This document shows positions 44,850 through 57,942 of a stretch of 64,000 nt of DNA, one piece after another (the stretch's first letter is position 1; the number at the start of each line of letters is the position of its first letter). The notes below the pieces were generated by a model that was given only the letters and a program-made list of their open reading frames with translations, had not been told where the DNA came from and did not search any database. The position numbers were made by a program, and so were the translations under genes. This DNA is from Sporodiniella umbellata (taxonomy: Eukaryota; Mucoromycota; Mucoromycetes; Mucorales; Rhizopodaceae), in contig JAIXMR010000014.1 of the NCBI GenBank assembly GCA_025677835.1, positions 1-64,000 on the forward strand, read 5' to 3'.

Positions 44850-46556
44850 ATGCATAGTACATACAATTCATACATATTTCAAGTGAATCTAAAGGGGCTC
44901 TTTGCAATCCTTATTGTACATCGACTGTTATGGGCAATAAACATTTCTTTCATCAACTCCATAATCGAATCAAAACCTATATTCATTTTAGGTAATCGAG
45001 TAGATCGTCAAAAAAAAAAAAAAAAAAACCTTGCACATAAATTGACTTTTCTTTGTCAATACATAGAGCTATTGATGTTAGGTCGTTGTAGTTATAATCT
45101 ATGGTTCTGTACAAAGCACATTACAACACCCTACATCCTGTCATGCCGACGTGCTTGGTGGGATTACATGTTTGGTATAATTATTGGTAAATCCAAAAGA
45201 GTTGTCGATTGATCCCTTCTTTTGCTCTAGTTCTTGGCCCTATATCCCAAAAGATTCTTGGATTCTTTAGAACCTATTTCTTACCTACCCCCGCACCTCC
45301 CATCGACACTACACCTAAAGAATCTGTGAAAGAAAAAGTGTCTGTCATTGACGCTTTTGACAAAGCCCAGGCCATGTTTCCACCCATGATACACCAACCT
45401 ACTCAATACTCCTTTGTTGTCGATCAGAATCCTATTCAATTGGCCGCTCTTGCACAAAAAAAAAAAGAAATGGAAAAATTAGAAAAAGATCGCCGTATTG
45501 TCGAACATCTCTTATTCGGATCGCCTGAACCTAAAGAAGACAGCCCCAACACAAAAGACGCCGTTTTTCGTTTTGTTCCCTCTATGGCGTTACCCCCTAA
45601 GCCTTTAGAAAAGAGAGACCGTAACCTGTGGCATTTGGCTCGAACGAAGAAATTGATTGCTGATTTCAAAAGAGAGCAGGTAAAAATAGACACAAAAATG
45701 CTCTCCTTTTTTTAGTGTGTATAAAGCGCTCACCCATTTTTGTAGCTTGAAGTATATCACCAAGAATGGAACAAGTTTAACGATCAAAGAACACGCGAAC
45801 ACTATCACAAGCTGTCTGAGGTAAAGTACAATATAAGAGCCTCACCGCAAATATGAACCGGCAGAAACCCTAAAAACATTTGTATAGGCCATGTTGAAAT
45901 ATATCTTTACACCTCTCTGTACATCGATTGCTTCTTTTGAAGTCATCCTCAATAACTCTCATCAAAAAATTCCTTCTTGCGACCCTGAATTCATGGCACT
46001 TACCGTTGTCTTACCTGAATTTCGCGACCAAGTAAGAAACCAAAGACTTTTTTTTATATTAATCTTTTGTTATAAGAAATACTTTTCATTTAACTTGAGC
46101 GAAATCGATCGATTTATTACTATCAACAACCGTGGAGATATCGATGTCAAGAGCTATGTGCTGGAAAGATTAAAAGAGTTAGGAAATAGTAAAAGAATGG
46201 CTGCTTTCCGTGGTATACCTACTGTAGAGGGTATGCCGACAGATGCTCAGGTAAAAAAAAAAAAACTACTCTACCTCTTTCATTTTCTGTTCAATCCTAA
46301 ACTATTTACTTAGATTATCTATCATGTGGTTCGAGACTACCTGAAGATTCGTGAGCCTCATATTGTCCCTCCTCTTTTGCCTGTAAGCAATTCAAACAAA
46401 CTGTGGATACGATACTTAACCCGTTTTGTTGATAGCTCGAAGGCGATGTTTTCAAGTTCATTCTCATTTATGTCAAAATGACACCAGAGTAAGTCATATT
46501 TCTTTACAATACCCCTCTAAGTCCTTTTTCCTAGGTTGGGCTGGAATGTTTTCTAA
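44850..46556 (+). CDS. TMEM209-like membrane protein (CytochromB561_N family)
   Basis: Nine exons (44850-44991, 45067-45186, 45231-45679, 45746-45820, 45888-46031, 46077-46250, 46314-46382, 46436-46488, 46535-46556) encode 415 aa, all in phase. Two hydrophobic segments lie at the N-terminus (LKGLFAILIVHRLLWAINI and one near WWDYMFGIIIVLGP). A charged middle follows (KKKEMEKLEKDRRIVEHLL). The C-terminal block (KSYVLERLKELGNSKRMAAF, GMPTDAQIIYHVVRDYL, DVFKFILIYVKM) recalls the animal nuclear-envelope protein TMEM209. The assignment rests on remembered motif order and is moderate. The fungal protein is shorter than the animal one and stops soon after the last hydrophobic block. The start could lie upstream if the acceptor just before 44842 is used. 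Intron 5 (46032-46076) is 45 bases, in frame and has no stop. Confidence 0.65.
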
Positions 46557-47173
46557 GAGATACAAGTTCTCAACAACACGGTTTCTTTAGGCATTAAAAA
46601 AAAACTTTTTATTTTTCTGTGTTATTATTTTATTTTTTTGTTTTGTTTTACCGAAACGTTTCTTTAACAATCATCTCGCTTGATATCCTCTCCTATTAGA
46701 CAATAAGAAGGCGGGTAATTGACTCCTTTTATTCGCTCCCCCAAAGTAAAATAAAGACCAATCTTTTCCTATCCAATACGTCGTCTGTTTATACTCACAA
46801 ATGTCTAGTTAAGACATGTATTTTCTTTTTTTATTTCTAAATTTTCATAAGCTAAACTGTTTTTTTCTTGCAGTTATACTACCCCTTCCGCATGCTAAAG
46901 CCAAGTTCTGAGTCAGGTGAGCAATATGCTACGTTTTTTAAACAAAAACAGGCACCATTTCTTCCTTTTTGAGTAACACACACTTTTTTTTTTTCAAAGC
47001 CTTCATTTGCCATAAAAAAAAAACAATGGTAGAAAGAGGATCTTACAGGAGGCTTTGATTTTTGGATAGATCGCTCAAAAGGCTTTTAATAGTTTAGAAA
47101 ATTCAACTTTTTCAAGTTTTGTGTGTTTATTTTTTTATTTTTTTTATGGAAAGGAAAGTAAGAAAAAAAGTAT
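46557..47173. other. Convergent intergenic region
   Basis: It lies between the TMEM209-like gene and eS10, which are transcribed toward each other. AT-rich with several poly(T) runs; no coding frame is supported. Confidence 0.5.
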
Positions 47174-47924
47174 TTATTCGCGGTTACGGCCTTCCAAAAA
47201 GAAAACAACGCATGAGTCACAGATTCCCATTTTCTTTTAGAAAAAAAACTTAATTCTTACCAAGACCACCACGGAATTCAGGCTTAAAGTCACCAGAAGC
47301 TCCTTCCTTACGTCTGTAGTTATCACGGTCACCACGAGGAGCACGGCCTTCACGGTCTCCACCGACTAAAAAAAAAAAAGTGTGAGTCAATTGCGAATTG
47401 TGTGTAAAAAAAGACATACAGTTGCGACGAGGAGCAGCAGAGGCAGGACGAACAGTTTTCTTCATAGTAGCGGGAACAATTTCTTGAGGCAAGTTGAGGT
47501 CTATACAGTGTTAAAATAATCGAAACTAGGGTTATCTTTGACTTACATTCACGGAGGTAATCAATACCCTCATCAGTGAGGGTATAGTAGTACCATTGCC
47601 AAGAGAATTGGGTCTTGACCAAACCCTTGGAGGTCAAAGATTGCATAATCTTGATAACTTCAAGGTTAGGTACTTCAAGTTCGAAGTGCTTGGGAGCATT
47701 GAAGTCCTTGGGAGCACAGAGGGCACCATCTATAGGATTCAAATGGAGAGGTTTTTTTTAAGAAAAGGTAAACAAAAACATCACTCCAATATGCCACTTT
47801 TTTTTCTTCCACTCATTGCAATTTCCCCCCTCTTGCTTTTTTTTTTTTTGTATTTCTGTCTGTTGTCTTTACCCTTAAAAAGAGCTTCGTAAATGACTTT
47901 TCTGTTCTGCTTACTGACAAGCAT
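47174..47924 (-). CDS. RPS10: Cytosolic small-subunit ribosomal protein eS10
   Basis: Five exons (47924-47873, 47729-47547, 47500-47420, 47365-47261, 47190-47174) encode 145 aa. The reading is [20 protein letters not shown] across the first intron, then [60 protein letters not shown] and [12 protein letters not shown]. The tail is Arg/Gly-rich ([28 protein letters not shown]). This is the eukaryote-specific eS10 of the 40S head, near the mRNA entry side. Every intron interrupts a codon after its first base, a regular phase-1 pattern. The last exon is only 17 bases. The spacing of introns and the RG-rich tail agree with other fungal and animal eS10 genes. Confidence 0.96.
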
Positions 47925-50900
47925 TATGCAATTGACTCTAAGTATACAGAGTCAATAGGGTGAGCTGAAAGGTTAACAAAGCATTAAAGGTTGACAAGAG
48001 AGAAGGATTCTTTATGCTTAATTCTCATGCAAAACGTATTTCTATTTTTGTGGTGGTTGCTTATTCTTTTATCCATCCATTCATTTTACTGTACATATAT
48101 ATGTTTTGGTGTACATCTGCATCTTTTATTGTCTTTCTTTCTCTCTTGTCAATCTTTAACATCCGTTCTTGACAACTTACAATAGGTGATGAAAGAGGGA
48201 GCTTGAGAACGTGCCACCCGTTGACCATCTGATATGCCCCCCACTCTATCTTTACACTCTTTTTCTGTAAGTACGTATGTGGGTATGTGGGCGTGTGTGA
48301 ATGAATGTGAGGTGCACCCTCAGTGTCCGGTCCAGTCTTTTTTGTTCTCCGGTTACTAAAAAAATGGCGCTTAAAACTATATGGGGAGATGTGCTTTACA
48401 TTTAACTCAAATACAAAACGCTTTTATTAGTAACAATATATAAAAGTAATAGCTAACGGATGTAGACTCTTTGTGTCCTTAAAAGGCACAACCCTAAATT
48501 TAATGAGTAAGGATTTATTAAAAAAGAAGACTCGTTATAGTTCTTTTTAATAAACAAAACTATGACAGTAAAATGTATGATTGCTATAAATATTTACAAA
48601 CGACTGCTTCCCCTTTCTTCTTTGGTTGTTTTCACTATTTTAAAGATACAAAACTCCCTCGTGTAAAAAGATTTCAGCGTTATATTATTAGTGCCCTTAT
48701 ATAACTCATAATTTATTTAAAACGTATTTAAGCAGTTATTGAATTCTGTCTGGTGGGGTCTGTATGTCTTTAAAAAACCATTGTTTGACTCCTCCCCTTC
48801 CTTTTGAACAAAATTGGTCTGGATACCAGTAAACTGAAAGTAGGTACACCGCACTTTTTAAAATCGGCAGTTTCCGTTTATTTCTAATAGACATTTGGTA
48901 TACAACAGTTATACCGATTGTGATGTAATATTACATAAATTAAAATCTAATATCAATATGCTTCTCGCCTTGTGTAATACTCCATGGAATTCGGGTTTTT
49001 TTTTACCTCTTTTGCCAACAGCAGTGTAATAACGTGCTGTTTGAAGCAAAAAAAAGAGAAAAAAAAACACAGGTAAGTGTTACTGCCGATCATAGAGTAT
49101 TTATGAACCAATTTTTTTTATGATCAAGGCGATCTTAGTAAGCTATCACGTAAGTGTTCTGTGTAAAGTGCTTTTTCATAGAAACAAAATAAACTTATGT
49201 GATTTTCCTCTTTCGATGTCTTTATGATTTCAGCAGGGCAAATACAAGCTATTGTTAAAGCTAAAACTCAATGCATAAACTAGAGCCTAAAAGATGAAAA
49301 CAAAAAAGAAAAAAAGGCATTAGGAGTTAGGCGCCGTGTCACAAAATCGTTTCGTTTGGAGGGGAAAATTCATAGAAAGAGAGGAGAGTTAGGCGCGGGG
49401 AGCAAGATTAAGAGAGAAAAAAAAGAAAGATTATCACATAAATCCGAGAGGGGGGGGTGAGAAGTCTTATTGTGGAGGAGGTTCTATGAAAGAAAAGAAG
49501 AAAAAAAAAACCGAAGGGTTATTAGCCAAACCTTGTTTTATTATCGCCCATATTTCCCGCGAATCAAAAGCGTGTCAACAATCCGTTCCAACTCTTTTGT
49601 GCCCTGGTTTTGTAAAAAAAAAAAAAAAAAAAAAAAGCGTTGTTTTTTTCTTTAAACATGTAAAATGAAAAGAACTTCGAATAAGTTACATAAAATGGAA
49701 ACCCCCCATTAGTATCGCAGCACTTTCTTTTTTAAGTTATAAAGAGACATGCAAGTAAAAAGCGCTTTTGTCGATGCAGTATTGCTTTGTTGGCCCCAAA
49801 AATGATCTCTCAAAAACAAAGTTTTTAAATAAAAGCTTGTTAAAGCTAATACTCGACGTTATCAAAGTTATTTGTCGGTTGAGAGGAAGTGCCTAAAAAG
49901 GGAAAGAAGAAGGCACCAAGATGCACGAGAATTCAGGTAATGATTTATTGAGAGGGCGGCATATTACTTTTTGGTAGCTCCTATTTCGGTATATTTATCA
50001 AAGGCAGCTGGATCCTATATTAGCAAAAGCTTATCAAATGAGAGAAGCCGCAATCAAAAATAAAAGCAAAAAGTCAACAACGATCTGTTTTTCAAGGTAT
50101 TGTCGTGTATTAAATTTAAAGTGCATATTTATGTTTGTATAAGGGGCTTTGCCTGAGGGCGCTCTTTAGTTTCATGTTTCGCTGAAAAGTTCAGCCTGGC
50201 TGGCGGAGTTCAGCAGTTTAAACAGAGAAGTACAAAAAGCTATTGTAGGGTGGAAGCAAGTAGACCTATAGAAACAACTCCTAGTTCTATTTTAAAAAAT
50301 TAGTTTGATAATTTTTTTAAAAGGGGAGCTTATAGAAGGTAGTTGTACAATATGTCGTTATTTTGATCGCTATTAGTAAAGTACGTTATTCGGCGTCGTG
50401 AATATATCCATATAAATCATAAGCCTTTTGTAGCAACGAAAAAAATACAAGCACTACTTTTATAAATCAAATAGTAATTGATAGGGCTAGACCAAGTTTA
50501 TATTTTATTTTGTTGCATACAACTTTTTTTTTCATGTAAAAACCATACAAAGTATTTTCTAGAGTAAAAAATTAGTACAACAGCTTGTTCTTTTCTTCTC
50601 TTTTCTTTTTGACCTTGAAAAATACCCAAGTATTTTTAGCTTGAATATCAAAAATAAATTTTAAAAGTACACTCAAGAAACAGTATTTTCTACTGAACCA
50701 GGCTTCTTTAGCTTTCTCCGTTTTATTTCGATGTTAGCTACAAAAGTTTCGAGATAAAATGTTTTTCAAAAACAAAGGGGGTTTCTACAGATATTTTTTT
50801 TTAGCACTTATACAACCAAATCGAGGTTTATCACTCAAAGACACAAGACATAACGCTTTTTTATTGTATGTCTGAGTAAACCTATTCAGTTATGAGGCAA

Positions 50901-53900
50901 CGAAACTAAGTGATCCACATACTATTTCCTCTTTTTTTTCTTATGCATTGTCTTTTAAAAACAAAGAGTAAGAGTACTAGTAGTATGTATATATTTAGCT
51001 TTAAGCGTTCTTTTAGGAGATAAAAAAAAGGATAAAACATTAACAGCTAGTAGGCTCCAACATCGATATGTAAACAGTTCTTTATTCGTGTTTAGATTAG
51101 AGAGGTGTTATAGTTAAATGTATGTCCAAAAGATATCGACACTACAAGAAAAAATGGTGGTATATGAAGAAAGCTTTATGCTATTTTGTGGAAATTATAG
51201 GCCTCAAAAAAGCAGCTTAAGTTTAATATAATTTCTCTCATTAAGGTCTTGTAAGTTTGTTACGAATGAAAGGATTTTATAATGAATTTAAACATAATAG
51301 AAAACACGTTTAAAATCCGATACGCAATATAAAAGCCTCTTTTGAGGAGTCCCATGCTTAATATACGGAGCCTCGATAGAAAGTACGATTTTATTGTATT
51401 GGTTTTGTTACTTTTAAAACCGCTTTCACTCACATCTTTTCGAGCGTACTTTTTTTTTTGATATCTAAATTTTTGTAAAAAATCTCGAATGTTACCCTAT
51501 TTTTAAAAAAAGGTTTGGTAACTAATTATGTTAACCACAGTACTTCGTATATTTATATTTGCAGTATAATGCCCTCAGCATTTGTGTATAATACAGCCTT
51601 GCGAAAGCATCGCTATACCATAAGTCAAGTAATCAACAAAGGCCATGAAACCATGAAGTATTTGCGCTGAAAAAAATTATAGTTGTGTATTTCATAGTGT
51701 GGAACTTCTCGTGGCATTTACAAAAAAGGCCTAAAGTCTGCTAGCAGAATTGGCTCAGATATGGTTTTGTAGGTGCACCTGTGCAAAGCAAATAGAAACA
51801 ACCTTTAAATATTGATGCTGTAAAACAATCAGCTAACATGGGCTCTGCATATATTATTTTAAGCTATATAGATCAATACCGGTACAGTGATTTTAGTCAT
51901 AAAAAAGTTAAAGAAAATTTCCAATTTAAGAGTGTTTATTAGATGACTGTTTTTTTTTTTGAAAATAAGCAGCCTACAAGCAACAACAAGCATATATATA
52001 GCTGGAGATTAAAGTATAAGACTAATTACAAAGGGGATAATCGTTGCTTTATTATAATGAGTATTTCTTCGTTTATTTACTAAAAAAAAAAAAAAGAAAC
52101 TGGCGCTATTGATAAACAAAGAAAAGTATACTTTTATGCTAACCCAGCGAGAAAAGTTGAGATGTTCTCTTTCCTATTGTTACTGAGCTTAAAAGTATTA
52201 AGTATATATTCCGTTCCCTGATATGCAGCTCATATTTCTATGAAAGAAAAAAAGACTGTCACTGTCAGTACCATCATTTAATAGAAAATTGTAAATCTTT
52301 AATATACGTTAGCGCCACTTTCATCTCATGGTCGAGAGATATCTTGGGAAGAGACATGGTATCGGTATTTGTAATTGTAATTGTGTTTGCTCAGATTTCA
52401 CTAACAAAGATTACTTTGGCATTTCTTTGAAGCTTTCAAATAATAAGATTAAAGTATCTACAGTTTATCGAAATGAGAGTATGTGGCCTTCGGCGTTAGC
52501 ATTAAACTCTTATGAACATTTTAATAGTAATCTCAGTTTAAAATAACAAGTTTTGTTGTTAGATACTGCTGACAAAAATTGTTACCTATATAGAAAGTTC
52601 GAATAAAAAAACAACAAGAATAAAAGTGAAAGATTTTTTGTATCTAACATCTTAAAAAATTCACTGGAAAAATCTCATCTTCAATCGTACATATGAGCCC
52701 CTTTGGAGGAGCTAAGCGAAGTTTTGTAAAAGACAATGTATATTGTCTCTGGTGTGTTAGTAAACATACAGCTTTATTATAGAATTAGAAATACCCGTAA
52801 AAATATGAGTGACAGAGCTTATAGCTAAATAAGAGAAAACCATTGAATAGTATATTATGTATAAATAAACATACTGATGTCTCTATTTAAGCAGAAAAAC
52901 AAAACAGAAGAAAATAGAAAAAAACAGTATATGGCATTCTACACGAGTTGTTAGAAGAGGCATATATGCATTTGAATAAAAATTCCGATTGAGAATACCT
53001 GATACTTTATACTGTATAGCTATATAAAATCCGTTTATGGCTATAATTGTTTAATTCCAGAAACTATATCATAAACTATATGTCGTATAGTTAGCTTCCA
53101 GTACCAAATTAATTCCATACCAACCGCATACATATCTGTGCTCTATAATGTATTTTTTTTCTGGAAAGTCCAAGATGCCAAACCAAAGTTAAAAAAAAAC
53201 GTCATATCTATTCTAATATAGCACATATTACAATTAATCATGCACATTAGTCTACTAGCATAGGGAACGGAAATCTTCGAAAGCAAGTCTGATTTCCTAA
53301 AATATAAAAGGCCTGTCTGCATCAAATACTACAATAAATATTACTAAGGCATTGAAGCACTCAAATGTCGCTTTGTTTTTTGTATGTCTTGTGCGTTTCT
53401 TCTCTATCGACTTATGATTTCAGCTGCTCAATTTGGGCTATCAGCACTAAGTTTAAGTCATCTAGTAGTAGCATACCGCTATTCAAATTCTATAATCAAT
53501 ACAGAAGTAAGTGTCCTTTTTTTTTCAAAAAAAAAAATGTAAGTGCTACTTTAGTAGCATTTCTGTAGCTATATAGCCTTATAAGCACATAATAGGGAAC
53601 GTGTAGTCGAGAGATTTCTATATTGTTTTGTATTATACTATGAAGTCTCGCTTTCTCCTCACATACGCTCAGTAAAGCTAACAGTTTATTACTACTACTA
53701 AGTCAAATAGAAAGAAGATTCAAATCCTAATAGTAAACTGTGCTAATATTTTTGAGTTACCAGTGGAATAGTAATTCGTTAATTTTTATAGAGTACTATG
53801 GATCTGTATCCTTTTATATTTGTGCTAAATTAAAGTTTACTATAAAATTTATAAGTTTGAAGTTTTTAAACGAAAAATAATATTAAGTTTTTATAAAAAT

Positions 53901-54183
53901 ATGTTTAAACAATGCGCAAGAACAAAGTTTGCAATGGATATTTCTTCTGTATTGTCCAAATAAGGTGATGTGCATAGAAAATACTACTTTTCTCCAATTC
54001 ATAACCAACTATTGCCGACCTGGTATTTGATTGGCCTAAAAGGCTGTATAAAAAGTCTACATCCCTAGTTTAAAAAGTATTATCTGTGTTACTTAATTGA
54101 GACGGCGAATATATACAAAAAGACAAGTCTGTGTGTTTATAGATTTCCCCTCTCTCCTCTTCCCTCGTGGGTTTTTTCTTTTC

Positions 54184-54230
<47 letters not shown>
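47925..54230. other. 6.3 kb AT-rich block with no resolved gene
   Basis: The whole block is AT-rich, with few frames over 60 codons and none with family motifs. A minus-strand terminal-exon-like piece at about 50025-49977 follows a good acceptor (tgctaatatag) and reads DPAAFDKYTEIGATKK, then stop. A plus-strand exon-like piece at 53424-53503 reads QFGLSALSLSHLVVAYRYSN between an acceptor and a gtaagt donor. Neither could be joined to partners. The block may hold decayed genes, an RNA gene or heterochromatin-like spacer. Confidence 0.4.
54193..54226. repeat. Poly(T) tract of 34 bases just before a start codon
   Basis: T run ending four bases before the proposed ATG (54231) of the histone-fold-like gene, so it would lie in the 5' leader or core promoter of that gene. 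It is preceded by a mixed pyrimidine stretch (54146-54192). Confidence 0.9.
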
Positions 54231-54232
<2 letters not shown>

Positions 54233-56744
54233 GTCATTAGGTTTGTAAACAAAAAAGCATTACAATTAGTAATGCAATTCTTTTGATTTCTTTTATATAT
54301 AAATTCTTCGCTCATTGCTCTTCTCTCAAACACAATTTCTCACACTTTTTTTTAGATGAGCAGTATATTTGTCAAAGGGCAGCCAATGCCATCATCTCTG
54401 AAATTGGACCTTTTCGAGTATCTACTGACGCCTTGCAGATTGTCAATCAATTTTTAGACGAGTTTATTGTTTTACTGTTCAGGGGGAGCTTGTCCCTGGA
54501 TCTGTCAGAAATTAAGTCTACTGTTTTCAACCTCCTTCCCTCTACACTAGGAAAGAATGCAATTGTAGAGGCTGAGCTGGAAGTCAAGACATTTACTGAA
54601 ACTGAGTCAATTGACTACGATCTATACGAACGTATGCGAAAGATTGAAAAAAGCAAGTTTCCCATTGATGAAGCAGTGAGCCTATTGAGAGAAAAATGCT
54701 TCGAGTACTGTACTTTGGCAGACAAAGAAGATCAGCTTTATTTACAGAAATCAATGCAAAAAAAAAAGAATGGAAAGAGTAGCGTTGAAGTATCTCCAAT
54801 TGTGTCAATTTATGTTACAACAGTTATGGAGCATATTGCCGAGTATTTATTAACAGCAGTAGCTATGTCAGCAGAACACGAGGAGACAGACTATGTTCGG
54901 GTTAAAGAAGTTTATTTTGCACTATTAGACGATGTTCAACTTGGAAATGTATTCAACAAAATGAAGTTAAAGGAAAAGATGGAGGTGAGTTTTTTTTTTA
55001 AACAGAGGAGTTACATGTGAATATACATAAAACTAATAAATTAAAAGAAAAGAACCACGGTACCTAACAAAAATAGAACCTCGTATCTACCTAATCAGTC
55101 GTCTGTCAGTACTAGTCAGCATCGTAAAAGTTATATCAATACCAATAACTATGACGGTAAGCTTTAAATGACACAGCCCTGTATTACAACTTTTGGCTAA
55201 TCAAATTAGTAGATGCAATCGCACCGGAAATTGACTTGGATGAGGATCTTGATTTAGACTATTTTGATGAGAATATTCGTAAAAGCCAATCATCCGCCTT
55301 CAATTCCGTACGACCTCATTCAGTTATGTCTCACCATTCTAATGCAAGCCGAAAATCAACATTTCATGTTTTCAAAAATAACAGAAACTCGTTCAGTGCA
55401 TTTGATTCGCCATCCAGATCATCTTCACCCACTCCTTCTATATACGACCCTGATATGGTCCCTACAATGAATTTTGATGAGCTTGTAAAATCAGGTGGTA
55501 CAGTGAAGGTATCCTTAACACCAAATAGACTAAGGTCGATTGAAGTCAAGGACCAGACAAAAGATGAACCACCCGTCCCTGAACTTACATGGGAGCGAAG
55601 GTCAATGTCTTCGTCCAGACTCCCTAGCTCTCCCACTCTGTCTCGTCAAGAATCCAAAAAGTCCACAGGGTCACAAAAGGAAAAGTTTGTTGATCCGAAG
55701 TGGGCGCCCAAATCACCTGTGTCTCCCCTTGCGGCTCAAAACTTTACACGTCACGAATATAGCCAATTTGAGAACCCTAGAGAAGCTCCAAAGCCACCTT
55801 TACCTGCTACTTTGGATGTAGCCCCACTTAAAAAACCACTTGCTCCGCTAGCCCGTATACCCTCTCATACGACAAAGTTGTCTAAGGTCCCGGAGCCAAT
55901 ACAAAAACGGCCATTAGTGGCCAGTAGTACGGAGATGAGCTTCCCTTCCTCTTCCACAAGTACAGAGTCTACTCCCTCCATACAAGGTCCTCCCTCACCG
56001 GTTATTCCTCTACCTGCATTGAATGAGTTCCCTAAAGAGGCCCTATCTACCACTCAAGATATTCAGGCTCCAAAGATCTCATGTAATGTTGTAGTTCGAC
56101 GAGGCAGTCTGAGTAGCCGAAAGAGTCGCGAAAACTTGCGAAAGAAAAAGTCAAACGAGAACGCTCATACAGAAAGCAAAAACGATACTGTCAAATATAT
56201 TGAAAGGCCTTCTAGCATGGTTGCTAAACGAGCGTCCATGGTTGTTGGCAATACTCGATATCGATCAATGTACGAAGATTTCTCAGCAGAGTCATCTCAA
56301 GAAGCCTCACCGGTGAGCGCGTCTATCAAACAATGGGACATGAAATCAGAAGAAAATTTAACAATTTCGCGCTCGACACGTCGGCAAGAGCCATTAGAAC
56401 AAGTACCCGAAAGTACAAACCGTGCTAGTAATGCTGTTTTAGATAAAGTATTAAAGTTTGAACGTGCTTCTTCGCTGGACGCCGTAGCACATCACCGAGT
56501 ATCAAACTTACCAAGAAGAGAGAGGTTTCTATATCTCCAGCAAGACCCCTCGGCAATCGAAAGAAAATCGACCATTCGAACTAGCTCTCGGCCTCAAGGT
56601 ATTGATCAAGGTACGCAAACAGAATCGATAAAGAAAGATGAAGAGGAAGGCTTGGTTGAAGGTGATGAAGAATGGTTTCTCCAAGATGATGAATGGGACG
56701 AACAAGAAGAAACCGCTATAGTTGAATGGCTTCTTTGTGACTAG
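54231..56744 (+). CDS. Histone-fold-like N-terminus fused to a long Ser/Pro-rich disordered protein
   Basis: Four exons (54231-54240, 54356-54984, 55048-55156, 55210-56744) encode 760 aa in phase. The first exon is 10 bases (ATG TCA TTA G, donor gtttgt). Residues about 4-90 (DEQYICQRAANAIISEIGPF, VSTDALQIVNQFLDEFIV) and 170-225 (IVSIYVTTVMEHIAEYLLTA, YVRVKEVYFALLDDVQL) are helical. They look like two histone-fold-type halves: a strand-helix-helix pattern with a hydrophobic long helix. From residue about 260 the protein is acidic then Ser/Pro/Lys-rich and disordered (DEDLDLDYFDE, SPSRSSSPTPS), with many potential phosphorylation sites. It ends in an acidic patch (GDEEWFLQDDEWDEQEE). No family is named. 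It could be a chromatin or polarity scaffold, but this is speculative. Confidence 0.7.
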
Positions 56745-56915
56745 AAAAGACAATAGTAAAAACAACGATAATAATAATAAAAAGAAAATTGTATACATTT
56801 ATATACGCATAGGCACATATTAACGAATATAAGCCAATCACAATGCTCTACATCACCTTTTAAAAGTCATTTTATTAATTTTGGTTCTTTTCTTTTTTTT
56901 TTTTCTACAACACTC

Positions 56916-57633
56916 ATGAGTTCATTGTTATTGCCCACAGTATATCTCGGCGGCTGTATTGCCGCTATGAGCGCCTTTTCTTATGTATACCGTAGAGCTG
57001 CAAGTAAATATCATAAAGAAAAGAAAATAGTAGATACTCCAATCTAATCTGTAACTGATTTATGTTTGTTCCTCCCTAAAAGATATACAAGCTGTCGAAA
57101 CATGGTTTCCTCCTAATAAACAAAGAGAGGAATACATTGCCTTATTAAACGCTGAACCTGAGGTTCCAGAATTTCATTTGAAAGCAGCTCTATTACGTCG
57201 TGCGATGGAGGCAGTACGTCGCTTAGTACAAATTCAACAAGAAAAGCCAGCTTTACAACAGTTGATGAAGACAGGCAGTATAGGCGATGAGCTCTGGCGC
57301 GAGTTTACTGCTGCTGAGCAAGAAATAACAAGCGAGCTTCAAGTTATTGCAGCTGAGGCTAATACTTTTACAGAGAACTGGGGACAAGTTATTTTCTCAA
57401 CTGCTGCTCAAATGTTAGAACATGAAAAACAAAAGCAATTACAACAAGAAATGAAGATTATGTTAGAAACAGAGACTGCTCGCAAGAAGCACGATGATGA
57501 AAGAAGAGCAAAGGAAGCAAAAGAAAATGAAACAAGAGATCATGAAAGACGCTTAAAGGAAGCAAAGAAAGCCGAAGAGGAATTGTTAAAAATGGAAGAA
57601 CAGGAAAAGAGAGCAGCAAATAAAAAGAAATAA
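56916..57633 (+). CDS. SEC66: ER protein-translocation subunit Sec66 (Sec71)
   Basis: Two exons (56916-57003, 57083-57633) encode 212 aa. A single N-terminal membrane segment (TVYLGGCIAAMSAFSYVY) is followed by the Sec66 domain: VETWFPPNKQREEYIALLN, VPEFHLKAALLRRAMEAVRR, IQQEKPALQQLMKTGSIGDE and ELQVIAAEANTFTENWGQVI. The C-terminus is a long charged helix rich in Glu/Lys. Sec66 is a component of the Sec62/Sec63 complex, which helps post-translational translocation into the ER in fungi. The first exon carries exactly the membrane segment, and the intron splits an Asn codon. Length and domain order agree with fungal Sec66. Confidence 0.9.
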
Positions 57634-57942
57634 AGCGCTTTTTTTTTTTCGAAAAAAGAAAAACAAGTTTTGTGTTTCCTTTATTCTCGCTAACCTCCTT
57701 TTTTTCTACCTTTCGTTTTCATTTCTTTTTTTGTCATGGCCTTTTTTACTCCAAAATAGAAATACTAATAGAAAACCAGCTTTGTGCTTTCTATTCAAAT
57801 AAGATTACCTTTTCTGTTTTCCTAACAGGTACACACAAATAAGGGAGGTGAAGGGAGTACAAGATATTCAAATTCAAAGATGTATAAAAGATGTATTTGT
57901 GAAGTTATTTTCTTCTTTTTTGTAAATTTTTTGTTCTATACC
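57634..57942. other. Short intergenic region
   Basis: It holds the 3' flank of SEC66 (poly(T)) and the presumed promoter of the 7TM gene. An in-frame codon at 57880 would extend the 7TM protein upstream by 21 residues of Phe-rich sequence; the ATG at 57943 is preferred. Confidence 0.45.

Noticed and set aside
49977..50025. Minus-strand exon-like piece reading DPAAFDKYTEIGATKK
   Set aside because: Good acceptor and stop, but only 16 residues and no partner exon; not enough for a gene call.
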